This document shows positions 1 through 8,080 of a DNA stretch of 64,000 bases, piece after piece. The notes beneath the pieces were generated by a model. That model worked only from the letters and a program-made list of their open reading frames with translations, did no database searches and was not told where the DNA came from. Numbering within the stretch: the stretch's first letter is position 1; each line of letters opens with the position of its first letter. The stretch covers positions 1 to 64,000 of the forward strand of contig NZ_JAAKZI010000015.1 in NCBI RefSeq assembly GCF_011045165.1, read 5' to 3'. This DNA is from Arthrobacter silviterrae. GTDB lineage: Bacteria > Actinomycetota > Actinomycetes > Actinomycetales > Micrococcaceae. The position numbers and the translations under genes are program-made.

Positions 1-61
1 ACACTAGCCCGGTGCAGGTACCTTGCATAGCGTGTTCAGGGGAACGGCAGACAAAATGAAA

Positions 62-95
62 TGTGCCGGCCTGCCCCGTGGGGCCGACCGGCACA
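62..95 (-). terminator. Probable rho-independent terminator of the YceI gene
   Basis: TGTGCCGG (62-69) pairs perfectly with CCGGCACA (88-95), and an inner GCCC/GGGC stem lies between them. Read on the minus strand, the hairpin follows the yceI-like stop codon and is followed by a T-rich run (TTTCATTTTG). Bases 1-61 hold nothing else I can support. Confidence 0.6.
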
Positions 96-114
96 TTGAG
101 GGTGCAAAAAGGGC

Positions 115-672
115 TCAGGCAGCCTTGACGAAAGCCACGTCAAGGGTGATTGTGACCTTGTCGGAGACCAGCACGCCGCCGGCTTCCAGGGCTGCATTCC
201 AGGTCAGGCCGAACTCCTTGCGGCTGATGACGGTCTTGGCCTCGAAGCCTGCCCGGGTGGCACCGAACGGGTCCACGGCAACGCCGTTGAATTCACCGGA
301 GAACGTCACGGTCTTGGATATGCCGCGGATGGTCAGCTCGCCGGTCAGCTCAAAGTCGCCTTCGTCACCGGAGACGCTGGTGGAGGTGAAGGCAAGCGTG
401 GGGTGGGCTTCCACGTCGAAGAAGTCGGCGCTGCGCACGTGTCCGTCGCGGTTGTCATCGCCAGAGCTGAAGCTGGCGGCCTGGATGGTGGCGGTCACGG
501 CAGCGTCGCCCAGCGTGGGGCCGAGTTCCAGCGTGGCGGCGACGTCGGTGAACTTGCCGCGGACCTTCGAGATGCCGGCGTGGCGGACGGAAAAGCCAAC
601 TTCGCTGTGGGCCGGGTCAAAGTTCCAGGTCCCCTGGCTCAGGCCTACGGTTTCAACGGTGGTTGCAGTCAT
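115..672 (-). CDS. YceI family protein
   Basis: This 185-residue protein spans one YceI-like lipocalin-type beta-barrel domain. The N-terminal stretch FDPAHSEVGFSVRH (residues 18-31) and the central RDGHVRSADFFDVEAHP are family hallmarks. Family members bind isoprenoid-like lipids in a hydrophobic cavity, but the role of cytoplasmic actinobacterial members is not established. No signal peptide is visible, so a cytosolic location is inferred. The ATG at 672 was chosen because AAGGAG lies 6 bases upstream, although the frame stays open to 882. It is monocistronic, ends in a hairpin terminator, and is divergent from the cytochrome c operon. Confidence 0.88.
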   Translation of the reverse strand: MTATTVETVGLSQGTWNFDPAHSEVGFSVRHAGISKVRGKFTDVAATLELGPTLGDAAVTATIQAASFSSGDDNRDGHVRSADFFDVEAHPTLAFTSTSVSGDEGDFELTGELTIRGISKTVTFSGEFNGVAVDPFGATRAGFEAKTVISRKEFGLTWNAALEAGGVLVSDKVTITLDVAFVKAA

Positions 673-868
673 GTGTTGCTCCTTGAAGAGGGTTTGTGTG
701 CAGCTTGTCAGGTTCCCGATCGGGATGCCTTCACGCTGTATAAGCATGCGTTTGCATCTAATATTCCCGGCCCGGGAACTTTTTCCCAAACTTTTTTCCA
801 GCTTGCCCGCGCAGCCTGTGAATTCCCTGATTAACCCCTTGTTGCGTAACTTTGAGAAACTTGGACAC

Positions 869-1531
869 ATGCCCCGAGTCACTGTTCATCTTCTGCGCCA
901 TGGTGAGGTATTTAACCCCGACGGCGTGCTCTACGGCCGGTTGCCGAATTTCCACCTGTCCGAGCGCGGCCATGCCATGGCCGAGCTGGTGGCCGGGCAC
1001 TTCAAGGACCAGGCCGACGCCGGCAACGCCCCCGTCTACCTGGTGGCCTCGCCCCTGACCCGGGCCCAGGAGACGGCACAGCCCACGGCCTCCGCACTGG
1101 GGCTGGACATTGTCACCGATCCGCGCATCATTGAGGCCAGGAACCACTTTGAGGGCATGAAGGTCAGCAAGGGCGAGCTGCTCAAGCCCAAGCACTGGCG
1201 CTACTTCGTCAACCCACTGCGCCCCTCCTGGGGCGAGCCTTACCAGGCCCAGGCGGAACGCATGCTGGCAGCGGCACGGGATGCCCGCCGTCGTGCCTTT
1301 GAATTGGGAGGGGACGGCGCGCAGGCCATCATGGTCAGCCACCAGCTGCCGATCTGGGCCACGCGGCGCAGCGCGGAGGGGCGCCGGCTCTGGCACGATC
1401 CCCGCAACCGTGAATGCACCCTGGCCTCCCTGACGTCCCTGACGTTCGACGGCGACGACGTGGTGGGCGTGAGCTACAGCGAACCGGCGGCGGCCCTTTT
1501 GCCCGGCGCCGCCACCACCCCGGGAGCCTGA
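869..1531 (+). CDS. Histidine phosphatase family protein (phosphoglycerate mutase-like)
   Basis: The 220-residue protein starts with the catalytic RHGE motif (R10-H11-G12-E13). It has the second conserved arginine in SPLTRAQ (R65) and the second histidine in MVSHQ (H158), so the phosphohistidine active site looks complete. The substrate is not apparent. It is the first gene of a same-strand group with TlpA, ccdA, resB and ccsB. From memory, M. tuberculosis has the same order (Rv0525-Rv0529), which suggests a conserved but undefined link to cytochrome c maturation. The frame is open upstream to 23, but that part lies antisense to yceI and is not family-like. No strong Shine-Dalgarno precedes the ATG. 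Confidence 0.85.
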   Translation: MPRVTVHLLRHGEVFNPDGVLYGRLPNFHLSERGHAMAELVAGHFKDQADAGNAPVYLVASPLTRAQETAQPTASALGLDIVTDPRIIEARNHFEGMKVSKGELLKPKHWRYFVNPLRPSWGEPYQAQAERMLAAARDARRRAFELGGDGAQAIMVSHQLPIWATRRSAEGRRLWHDPRNRECTLASLTSLTFDGDDVVGVSYSEPAAALLPGAATTPGA

Positions 1532-1656
1532 ATGTCCGGCTTCGGGTAGGCAAAAAGACCATTTTCGACGTACTGTAGAAGTTCCAAGCGCAAAAATCCG
1601 GGGTGACGCGCCTTCCGGAAACCAAAAAAACGAAAGACTTCCTCGTGACTTCCTCC

Positions 1657-2250
1657 ATGAGCAGGCGTTCCTTGTTCGCCGCCACCGGTGCCGTGCTGTC
1701 CGTGGCCCTCGCCGCGTGCACGGCCAACGACCCCCTGGCCCAGCAGGCCGCGGCCGGGGACAACAAGGGGTTCGTGGCCGGGGACGGCTCCGTCACCGAG
1801 TATGCGCTGGCCAAGCGCTCGGACCCGGTGGAATTTTCCGGCAAGCTTTTTGACGGCACCACCATTACCGCAGCCTCAGTGCGCGGGAAGGTCACCATCC
1901 TCAACTTTTGGTACGCCGCATGCTCCCCCTGCCGCCTGGAAGCGCCCAGCCTGCAGTCGCTGTACTCCGAGTTCAAGGCCCAGGGCGTTGACTTTTTCGG
2001 CGTGAACATCCGTGACGAGGTGGCCACGGCGGAGGCCTTCGAGCGCACCTTCAAGATCGGCTACCCGAGCATCATGGACAAGGACGGCGGCGTGCTGTTG
2101 GCCCTGTCCCGGCGCAACCTGGTGCCGCCGGCCGCAGTGCCCACCACCTTGGTCCTGGACCGGCAGGGCCGAGTCTCGGCCCGCATTCTGGGGACCGCGG
2201 ACAAGAGCACGCTCAAGGCCTTGATCACGTCCACGCTGGCCGAGAAGTAG
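1657..2250 (+). CDS. TlpA/ResA-like thiol-disulfide reductase lipoprotein
   Basis: This 197-residue thioredoxin-fold protein begins with a twin-arginine-like, hydrophobic signal (MSRRSLF...) ending in the lipobox LAAC, which places C21 as the lipidated residue. The redox motif is WYAACSPCR (C89 and C92). A cis-proline region (PPAAVPTTLV) completes the fold. ResA/CcsX proteins work outside the membrane to keep the apocytochrome CxxCH cysteines reduced for heme attachment, and the adjacent ccdA, resB and ccsB support that role. The start is uncertain: in-frame GTGs at 1603 and 1645 are possible. The ATG was chosen because it gives a normal lipoprotein signal. Confidence 0.87.
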   Translation: MSRRSLFAATGAVLSVALAACTANDPLAQQAAAGDNKGFVAGDGSVTEYALAKRSDPVEFSGKLFDGTTITAASVRGKVTILNFWYAACSPCRLEAPSLQSLYSEFKAQGVDFFGVNIRDEVATAEAFERTFKIGYPSIMDKDGGVLLALSRRNLVPPAAVPTTLVLDRQGRVSARILGTADKSTLKALITSTLAEK

Positions 2251-2255
2251 GGACG

Positions 2256-3014
2256 TTGGTCAACAACCCATTTGCCGAAACGATCTTCAGCGGCTCCATG
2301 CTGCTGGCCATCCCGGTTGCCCTGCTGGCCGGGCTGGTGTCGTTTCTCTCCCCCTGCGTGCTGCCGCTGGTCCCCGGCTACCTGGGCTATGTCAGCGGCC
2401 TGACCGGCGCTGACCTGCAGAACCAGCGGCGCGGGCGCATGCTGGCCGGCATTGGGCTGTTTGTCCTGGGATTTTCCCTCGTGTTCATGCTCATTGGCGC
2501 TGTTTTCGGCCAACTGGGTGCGTGGCTGAAGGGCTCCGACGCCGCGTGGGTCACCCAGGTGCTGGGCCTGGTGGTCATTGTCATGGGAATTGTGTTCCTG
2601 GGCGGGCTGGGTTGGTTCCAGCGGGAGGCCAAGGTGCACGCGAAGCCGCCGGCCGGGCTGTGGGGGGCCCCGCTCCTGGGCATCACTTTCGGGCTGGGCT
2701 GGGCGCCGTGCATCGGGCCGACATTCAGCGCCGTGCAGACGCTGGCGTTCTCCGACGGCACGTCCGCGACCAAGGGCGCCTTCCTGACTTTTGTGTACTG
2801 CCTGGGCCTCGGGGTGCCGTTCCTGCTGATCGCCCTGGGCGTGCGGCGCGGCCTGGGCGCACTCGCCTTCTTCCGCACCCACCGCCGAGGGCTGCAGTGG
2901 TTCGGCGGCGGGATGCTGATTGTCCTGGGGCTGCTGATGGTTACGGGGCTGTGGGGAACATGGATCAACAACCTGCAGTTCTGGTTTGCCGGTGAAGTGA
3001 GATTGCCAATCTGA
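2256..3014 (+). CDS. ccdA: Cytochrome c biogenesis protein CcdA
   Basis: This 252-residue membrane protein has about six transmembrane segments. It carries the paired-cysteine signatures of CcdA: FLSPCVLPLVPGYLGY near residue 30 and GWAPCIGPTFSA near residue 150. CcdA moves reducing equivalents from cytoplasmic thioredoxin across the membrane to the ResA-like lipoprotein encoded just upstream. The start codon is a TTG only 5 bases after the upstream stop. It gives the usual N-terminus MVNNPFAETI, so translational coupling is likely. The stop overlaps the resB start by one base. Confidence 0.93.
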   Translation: MVNNPFAETIFSGSMLLAIPVALLAGLVSFLSPCVLPLVPGYLGYVSGLTGADLQNQRRGRMLAGIGLFVLGFSLVFMLIGAVFGQLGAWLKGSDAAWVTQVLGLVVIVMGIVFLGGLGWFQREAKVHAKPPAGLWGAPLLGITFGLGWAPCIGPTFSAVQTLAFSDGTSATKGAFLTFVYCLGLGVPFLLIALGVRRGLGALAFFRTHRRGLQWFGGGMLIVLGLLMVTGLWGTWINNLQFWFAGEVRLPI

Positions 3015-4720
3015 TGAGGAATGACTCGGTGCAAGACGTGCAAAGCAAGAAGCCGGCCAAGGATGACATTGCGCTGCCCCGGCTGGGGTTCCTCGGCATG
3101 CTCAGGTGGGCCTGGCGGCAGCTGACCAGCATGCGGACGGCCTTGTTCCTGCTCCTGCTGCTGGCCGTGGCGGCCGTTCCGGGTTCGCTGTTCCCCCAGC
3201 GCCCCTCCAACCCCTCAAACGTGACCCAGTATTTGGCGGACCACCCCACCTCGGGGCCCATCCTGGACTGGTTCAAGCTCTTTGACGTCTACTCCTCACC
3301 CTGGTTTGCCGCCATCTACCTGTTGCTGTTCACGTCCCTGGTGGGCTGTGTGCTGCCCCGGGCCAAAATCCACTGGAAGGCCATGCGCTCCGCGCCGCCG
3401 CGCACTCCCAAGCGCCTGTCCCGCCTGGCTGAGTACGGCACCGTGGAGATCCCCGCCGGCAGCGGCGTCGATGCCGCGCAGGCCGTCAAGGACGCCGCTG
3501 CAGTCCTCAAGGCCCGCCGCTACCGGGTTGACGTCCGGGACCTGGACACGGACAGGCCCTCCGTGGGGGCGGAAATCGGCTTCCTGAAGGAAGTGGGAAA
3601 CCTGGTCTTCCACATCTCCATTCTTGGCGTGCTCGCCTCCGTGGCATACAGCGGACTTGCCGGGTACAGTGGCCAGCGGATCGTGGTCGAGGGTGAAACC
3701 TTCGTCAACACCCTGGTGGGCTATGACACCTTCACCCCCGGGGCCTACTTCAACAGCGACCGACTGAGCCCCTACTCCGTGCAGCTGGACAAGCTGGCCG
3801 TCACCTACGACAGGGAGTCCCCGGGCCACTACGGCCAGCCGATCGACTTCACGGCCAGCCTGACCACCAAGTCCGGCCCCGACGCGCCCGCCAAGAAGCA
3901 GGTCCTGAAGGTCAATGACCCCGTCGCCCTGGGTGGCACCAACATCTACCTGGTCGGTAACGGCTATGCGCCGGTGGTCACGGTCAAGGACAGCAAGGGC
4001 AACATTGCCTTCCAGGGCCCGGTTGTCACCATCCCCACCGACGGCGCCTACACCTCGCTGATGGTCATCAAGGTCCCCGACGCCAAGCCCAACCAGCTCG
4101 GCTTCGTCGGCTTTTTCCTGCCCACAGCGCTGCTCGACAAGACCACGGGCGTCACCTACGGCTCCGACCCGGATCCCATCAACCCGCAGCTGAACCTCAA
4201 CGCCTACACGGGCGACCTGGGACTGGACAACGGCATCCCCCGCAACGTCTACACGCTCGACACCTCCAAGCTGAAGCAGATCAATGGCCGCGACATGAAG
4301 GCCGGCGGCATCGTGCTGGCTCCCGGGCAGAGCTACTCGCTGCCGGAACACAACGGCACCATCAGCTTTGACGGGATCAAGCGCTACGCAGCCCTGGACA
4401 TCCGGCACGACCCCGGACAGAACTTCGTGCTCATCTTTGCCGTCCTGGCCCTGGCCGGACTCATGGCGTCACTGTTCATGAACCGCCGCCGCGTGTGGAT
4501 CCGCACGGGCAACCACCCGGACGGGCGCACCATGGTCGAATTCGGCCTGCTGGCCCGCGGCGAGGACCACCGCCTGGCGGGGGAATCGGCGGCCATCGAC
4601 AAGGCCCTCCACGCAAAGTGGCTGGTGCCAGTGGACACACCGGTGCAAGATGGTAAGCAGACACCCACTATCCAACCCGACGCCGGCCAGCGCGTCACCG
4701 TGTCAAGTAAGGACCAGTAA
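3014..4720 (+). CDS. resB: Cytochrome c biogenesis protein ResB
   Basis: This 568-residue ResB/Ccs1 protein has transmembrane segments near residues 37-57, 95-113 and 195-215, then a large extracytoplasmic domain, and a last membrane segment near 475-495 (FVLIFAVLALAGLMASLF). ResB and CcsB together form the System II heme lyase, which transports heme outward and attaches it to apocytochrome c. The ATG overlaps the ccdA stop and the TAA overlaps the ccsB ATG, so the three genes are very probably translated as a unit. Length and topology are normal for actinobacteria. Confidence 0.93.
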   Translation: MRNDSVQDVQSKKPAKDDIALPRLGFLGMLRWAWRQLTSMRTALFLLLLLAVAAVPGSLFPQRPSNPSNVTQYLADHPTSGPILDWFKLFDVYSSPWFAAIYLLLFTSLVGCVLPRAKIHWKAMRSAPPRTPKRLSRLAEYGTVEIPAGSGVDAAQAVKDAAAVLKARRYRVDVRDLDTDRPSVGAEIGFLKEVGNLVFHISILGVLASVAYSGLAGYSGQRIVVEGETFVNTLVGYDTFTPGAYFNSDRLSPYSVQLDKLAVTYDRESPGHYGQPIDFTASLTTKSGPDAPAKKQVLKVNDPVALGGTNIYLVGNGYAPVVTVKDSKGNIAFQGPVVTIPTDGAYTSLMVIKVPDAKPNQLGFVGFFLPTALLDKTTGVTYGSDPDPINPQLNLNAYTGDLGLDNGIPRNVYTLDTSKLKQINGRDMKAGGIVLAPGQSYSLPEHNGTISFDGIKRYAALDIRHDPGQNFVLIFAVLALAGLMASLFMNRRRVWIRTGNHPDGRTMVEFGLLARGEDHRLAGESAAIDKALHAKWLVPVDTPVQDGKQTPTIQPDAGQRVTVSSKDQ

Positions 4721-5805
4721 TGCCAGGAATCAATGCAGGATTCGCACTGCTCAGCCAGCAGTTCATGTTCATGGCCGGCGTGGCCTATGCCGTGGCGTTT
4801 GGTGCCTACGCCTGGGACCTGGTGGCCTACAGCAAGCTGATGCGCCGCGGCCTGGCGCTGGAATCCGCCGCTGCGGCGGACTCCGTGGCCGCCGCCAGGC
4901 TGGTGGGCGTCGGTTCCGCCGGCAGCATTGGCCAGGACCTCGGCGCGGGTCCCGAAGACCGCGGAGTACGGCCCAGCAGCAAGGTTCATGCCGGCTCGGA
5001 CGGCATTACGGCCGGCGATTCCATGAAGTACGGCCCGGAAAAGCGCCGCGCCGCCAGGGTGGCCGTGGCACTGACTGTGCTGGCCGCCGTCGTCCACGGC
5101 CTGGCAGTGGTCTTCCGCGGGATCGGTGCAGGCCGCGCCCCGTGGGGCAATATGTACGAATTCTGCACCACCGGCGGGTTCACCGTCACACTGATATTCC
5201 TGCTGGTCCTCACCCGCCGCGACCTGCGCTTCCTCGGCACGTTCATCATCGGCCTGGTGCTGATCATGATCACCTACGCGTCCCTTGAGGCCTGGACCCC
5301 GGCCGGCCACCTGGTGCCGGCCCTGCAGAGCTACTGGTTGATCATCCACGTCTCCATCGCCGTCATGTCCTCGGCCCTGTTCACCATGACGTTTGCCATG
5401 TCCGTGCTGCAGCTGTTCCAATCCCGCCGCGAGGCGTCCCTTGCCTCCGGGAAGCGGGACAAGGCCCTGGTCATGCGGCTGGTCCCGAATGCGCTGAGCC
5501 TGGAGAACATGTCCTACCGCATCAACGGCATTGCGTTTGTGGGCTGGACCCTGACCCTGATGTTTGGTTCCATTTGGGCGGAAAAGGCGTGGGGCCGCTT
5601 CTGGGGCTGGGATACCAAGGAAGTCTGGACGTTCGTGATCTGGGTGGTCTACGCCGGCTACCTGCACGCCCGCGCCACCCGCGGCTGGACCGGCACCCGT
5701 GCCGCCTGGCTGTCCATCGCGGGCTACCTGTGCGTGGTATTCAACTTCACCATTGTCAACGTCTTCTTCTCCGGCCTGCACTCCTACGCGGGCGTGGGCA
5801 GCTAG
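4720..5805 (+). CDS. ccsB: Cytochrome c biogenesis protein CcsB (CcsA/ResC family)
   Basis: This 361-residue polytopic membrane protein carries the tryptophan-rich heme-handling motif (GRFWGWDTKEVWTFVIW, about residues 291-307) that defines the CcsA/ResC/CcmC group. Candidate heme-ligand histidines lie in flanking helices (IIHVSI and YLHAR). It is the partner of ResB in the System II heme lyase. Between the first helix and the core is a poorly conserved, alanine-rich hydrophilic stretch (about residues 45-105). It is the last gene of the operon and is followed by the perfect palindrome at 5843-5889, which may also end transcription. Confidence 0.93.
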   Translation: MPGINAGFALLSQQFMFMAGVAYAVAFGAYAWDLVAYSKLMRRGLALESAAAADSVAAARLVGVGSAGSIGQDLGAGPEDRGVRPSSKVHAGSDGITAGDSMKYGPEKRRAARVAVALTVLAAVVHGLAVVFRGIGAGRAPWGNMYEFCTTGGFTVTLIFLLVLTRRDLRFLGTFIIGLVLIMITYASLEAWTPAGHLVPALQSYWLIIHVSIAVMSSALFTMTFAMSVLQLFQSRREASLASGKRDKALVMRLVPNALSLENMSYRINGIAFVGWTLTLMFGSIWAEKAWGRFWGWDTKEVWTFVIWVVYAGYLHARATRGWTGTRAAWLSIAGYLCVVFNFTIVNVFFSGLHSYAGVGS

Positions 5806-5842
5806 AAGTTTCCCCCGCGGCCTGGTCCGCGCGCCGCCGAGA

Positions 5843-5889
5843 GTACACTTCTGGCGACCTCCGATGTACGGAGGTCGCCAGAAGTGTAC
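5843..5889. repeat. Perfect 21-bp palindrome of the GTACAC..GGCG family
   Basis: Bases 5843-5863 and 5869-5889 are exact reverse complements around the 5-base loop ATGTA. Each arm starts GTACACTTCTGGCGACC. The element lies between the convergent ccsB and endonuclease-like genes. The same arm sequence, somewhat diverged, recurs on the other side of that gene (7057-7197). No T-run follows either arm, so a plain terminator role is not compelling. A dispersed REP-like repeat is the alternative. Confidence 0.8.
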
Positions 5890-5939
5890 ACTCGACGAAA
5901 TTTCGGGCAGACTGCCCGCCAGAACTGTCCCTTCGCGGC

Positions 5940-6932
5940 TCAGGCCACATCTTTTCGCGTGCCCAGCAGGCCCAGCAGCGACGTCCCCGCGATGTTTTTC
6001 GGGTCCGGCCAGCCTGCTTGAACCAACATCCGTGCCACCTTGGTGACGGCTGCCCGCCCACCGAAGCGCATGTCCTCCCTGTTGACCAGCACCTGGCGCC
6101 AGCCAAGCGACGCCGTGATGAAATCCCTGTCGTGGTCCTTGCCGTGCTGTTCGGGCGTGAAGTGGTGGTCGCCGTCGTACTCCACGCATGTCCGGTACTC
6201 CTCGCAGCTGAGGTCCGGGGCGACCAGCGCGTTTCCTTCGTCGTCGAGAAGTTCACAATTGGGCACAAACAATGGCAGGCCCGCCCTGACGATGAGCAGC
6301 CTCAATCTTGTTTCGGGAGGCGAGTCAGAGCCGACGCGGACCAGGCCCATCGCCTCGCGCAACCGGCGGATGCTTCGTGCGCTCTGGTGGCCGGCGAGGT
6401 AGGCATTCAGCTCATCCAGTTCCACCATGGCGACTTTGGGCGGGCCAAAGCTGCGGCGGTGCTCGCACACGATCTGGTCGCCCACGGCAACCAGCTCATC
6501 CAGGGAGAGCAGCTGTGCGAGGTCCAGGAACGTACGCTGCACAGTTGTGACCGGGACTCCGGCCACCTCGAGGACGTCCGCGGCGCCAAGTTCCATCCGA
6601 TGGCCGCGTACCCGACGCCGGCGCGGCGTCCCCATGCCTGCGGGCCGCGCCAGGTCCAGGAATCGGTCATCCTCGAGTCGCCGGGGCAGGTAGAGGCCGT
6701 GGATTTTCGCGGCCGTAAGATGGCTGACGACCGCTGAAACAGTGCTGTCCGTGTAGGGCCGGCAGGCGTCGAGGACGTCAAATGGCACATTCTTGTGCAC
6801 CCGAATGCCCCGGCTGGGCATCCACAGGTCCGAGGCCCGGGTCCTGGACCGGGTGACGCCGGCTTCGCGGGCCTGTTCCACGGTGAAAGGACGCGTGGCG
6901 AGGTGCGGGGGGAGCGGTGATGGCTTCGTCAT
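5940..6932 (-). CDS. PD-(D/E)XK endonuclease-like protein (DUF559/Vsr-like C-terminus, AbiEi-like N-terminus)
   Basis: This 330-residue protein has an N-terminal part resembling the AbiEi-type antitoxin winged-helix region (FTVEQAREAGVTRS..LW..SRGIRV). Its C-terminal domain carries nuclease-type acidic residues: E207 in SPPETRL, D240 in APDL, then E251-Y-D253-G-D-H256. The order fits the DUF559/Vsr-like branch of the PD-(D/E)XK fold. Such proteins are common in Arthrobacter-like genomes and their function is not known to me. No cognate AbiEii-type toxin lies nearby. The ATG at 6932 was chosen because upstream codons come from repeat DNA, and its ribosome-binding site is weak. Palindromes of one family bracket the gene on both sides. 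Confidence 0.75.
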   Translation of the reverse strand: MTKPSPLPPHLATRPFTVEQAREAGVTRSRTRASDLWMPSRGIRVHKNVPFDVLDACRPYTDSTVSAVVSHLTAAKIHGLYLPRRLEDDRFLDLARPAGMGTPRRRRVRGHRMELGAADVLEVAGVPVTTVQRTFLDLAQLLSLDELVAVGDQIVCEHRRSFGPPKVAMVELDELNAYLAGHQSARSIRRLREAMGLVRVGSDSPPETRLRLLIVRAGLPLFVPNCELLDDEGNALVAPDLSCEEYRTCVEYDGDHHFTPEQHGKDHDRDFITASLGWRQVLVNREDMRFGGRAAVTKVARMLVQAGWPDPKNIAGTSLLGLLGTRKDVA

Positions 6933-7056
6933 GAATCCATTAGGGACCCTGACGGGACGCTTAAAGCCGGATTTTGGGGGCCCGCGAGAAATCTGTGGAT
7001 AACGGCCGCCGAGAGGACATGTGGGGAGGGCTGGCGGTTGCTGCAGTCCGCCGAAT

Positions 7057-7197
7057 GTACACGAATGGCGGCCCGCATCGGGTGCGGGACCGCCGAGCGT
7101 ACACATCCGGCGACCCGACTCGGGCGCACCCCGCCAGATGTGTACTATGGGCGCACTTGGGGGTTGTTCAGCGCGCCAGAGCTGTACACTCGGCGCC
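7057..7197. repeat. Cluster of GTAC-centred palindromic half-sites
   Basis: In the gene-free stretch 6933-7253, half-sites of the form GTACACnnnnGGCG occur head to head: 7057-7070 with the reverse half ending at 7102, 7099-7112 with 7132-7145 (13 of 14 bases paired), and a back-to-back pair sharing GTAC at 7184-7187. Together with 5843-5889 this makes eight recognisable half-sites around one gene. I see no gene in this stretch. A lone DnaA-box match at 6994-7002 is probably chance. Confidence 0.7.
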
Positions 7198-7253
7198 GCA
7201 GCAATGGCACCGTAATGGCGCCCAGCTAGCTCCGGACCGGGCGCCGTTGTGCG

Positions 7254-7673
7254 CTAGTGCTTCGTTTCGTCGTTGGGGTGCGGGTTCGGCTGGCCGTCGC
7301 GGAGCCTGGCCTCCCGGGCGTCGAGTTCGGCCTTGAGCTTGCGGAGGCGCTCGGCCTCGGCCTTCTGCGCGCGATTGACCTCAAGGTTGCGCAGGAACAG
7401 GGGGTCGTCGTCGGGCGCGGTGAACTGGGTGGGGCGCCCGGAAGGGGACTGGCCGCGGGGCCCGGAGGTCCACGGGGCCGCAGGGGAGGAAGTGCTGTAG
7501 CGCGGGCGGCCCAGGAAGAACCAGAGGAGCACGCCGATCACGGGCATCAGCACGATGACGATGATCCAGGCGGGCTTGGGAATGCTCCGGACATCCGCCG
7601 GCTCACTGCGAAGGCAGTCGATCAGCCCGTAAATGAAGAGAACCACACCGAAGACCACTGGGATATAACGCAT
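7254..7673 (-). CDS. PLD nuclease N-terminal (PLDc_N) domain membrane protein
   Basis: This 139-residue protein has two transmembrane helices (about residues 3-21 and 35-55) separated by the short loop typical of PLDc_N proteins (DCLRSEPADVRSIPKPAW). A hydrophilic tail follows, with a charged, probably coiled-coil stretch (about residues 98-125). The PLDc_N domain is a small membrane module found alone or at the N-terminus of cardiolipin-synthase-like proteins. No HKD catalytic motif is present, so it is not an enzyme. It starts with ATG at 7673, divergent from the DUF4229 gene across 71 bases. Confidence 0.8.
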   Translation of the reverse strand: MRYIPVVFGVVLFIYGLIDCLRSEPADVRSIPKPAWIIVIVLMPVIGVLLWFFLGRPRYSTSSPAAPWTSGPRGQSPSGRPTQFTAPDDDPLFLRNLEVNRAQKAEAERLRKLKAELDAREARLRDGQPNPHPNDETKH

Positions 7674-7744
7674 AACCCAATTCTACCGTTGCAGGACAAA
7701 TTGCCACTGGGCGGGCTTTCAGGAACAGCCGCTAAACTTGGGCC

Positions 7745-8074
7745 GTGGCTTTCTTCAAATACTCACTGATCCGTGGCGTGCTTTTTTTGGCATTTTTCCT
7801 GCTGGCGTACCTGGTCCTCCAGTTCAGCCCCCTCACGTCCACCCTGATTGCCGCCCTCTGCGCTTTTGTCGTGAGCTTCTTCCTGTTGCGCAAACAGCGG
7901 GACGGTGCCACCGCGGTCATTGCCAGGCGGCTGGCCCCCAACGCAGACACCACGCAATCCGCCCAGGCCCTTGCAGACGCCGACGCCGAAGACGCCCTGG
8001 TCGATGCCAACCCCGACGTGTGGGTTGATGCGGACCGCAAGAACGGCACCCCCCGCATCCAGCCGGAAGGCTGA
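7745..8074 (+). CDS. DUF4229 domain-containing membrane protein
   Basis: The 109-residue protein has two adjacent transmembrane helices (about residues 5-25 and 30-47), a basic RKQRDG stop-transfer segment and an acidic, alanine-rich C-terminal tail. This is the DUF4229 pattern, a family of unknown function often found beside menaquinone and cytochrome c assembly genes in actinobacteria. The start is a GTG at 7745. It ends 6 bases before the next gene, so the two are probably cotranscribed. Confidence 0.75.
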   Translation: MAFFKYSLIRGVLFLAFFLLAYLVLQFSPLTSTLIAALCAFVVSFFLLRKQRDGATAVIARRLAPNADTTQSAQALADADAEDALVDANPDVWVDADRKNGTPRIQPEG

Positions 8075-8080
8075 GCCCCG

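Noticed and set aside
23-868. Upstream extension of the histidine-phosphatase frame
   Set aside because: It lies antisense to yceI, is not family-like, and the RHGE motif is at the normal distance from the ATG at 869.
4384-6189. A 601-codon open frame on the minus strand across resB-ccsB
   Set aside because: It is antisense to two clear membrane-protein genes and has the biased composition of a high-GC shadow frame.
6994-7002. A perfect DnaA-box match (TGTGGATAA)
   Set aside because: It is a single copy with no dnaA, no AT-rich unwinding region and no other boxes. One chance match is expected in this length.
5843-7197. A possible insertion sequence or RAYT-type element around the endonuclease-like gene
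   Set aside because: There is no transposase motif, no target duplication, and the repeats are not a simple pair of terminal inverted repeats. They are kept only as a repeat family.
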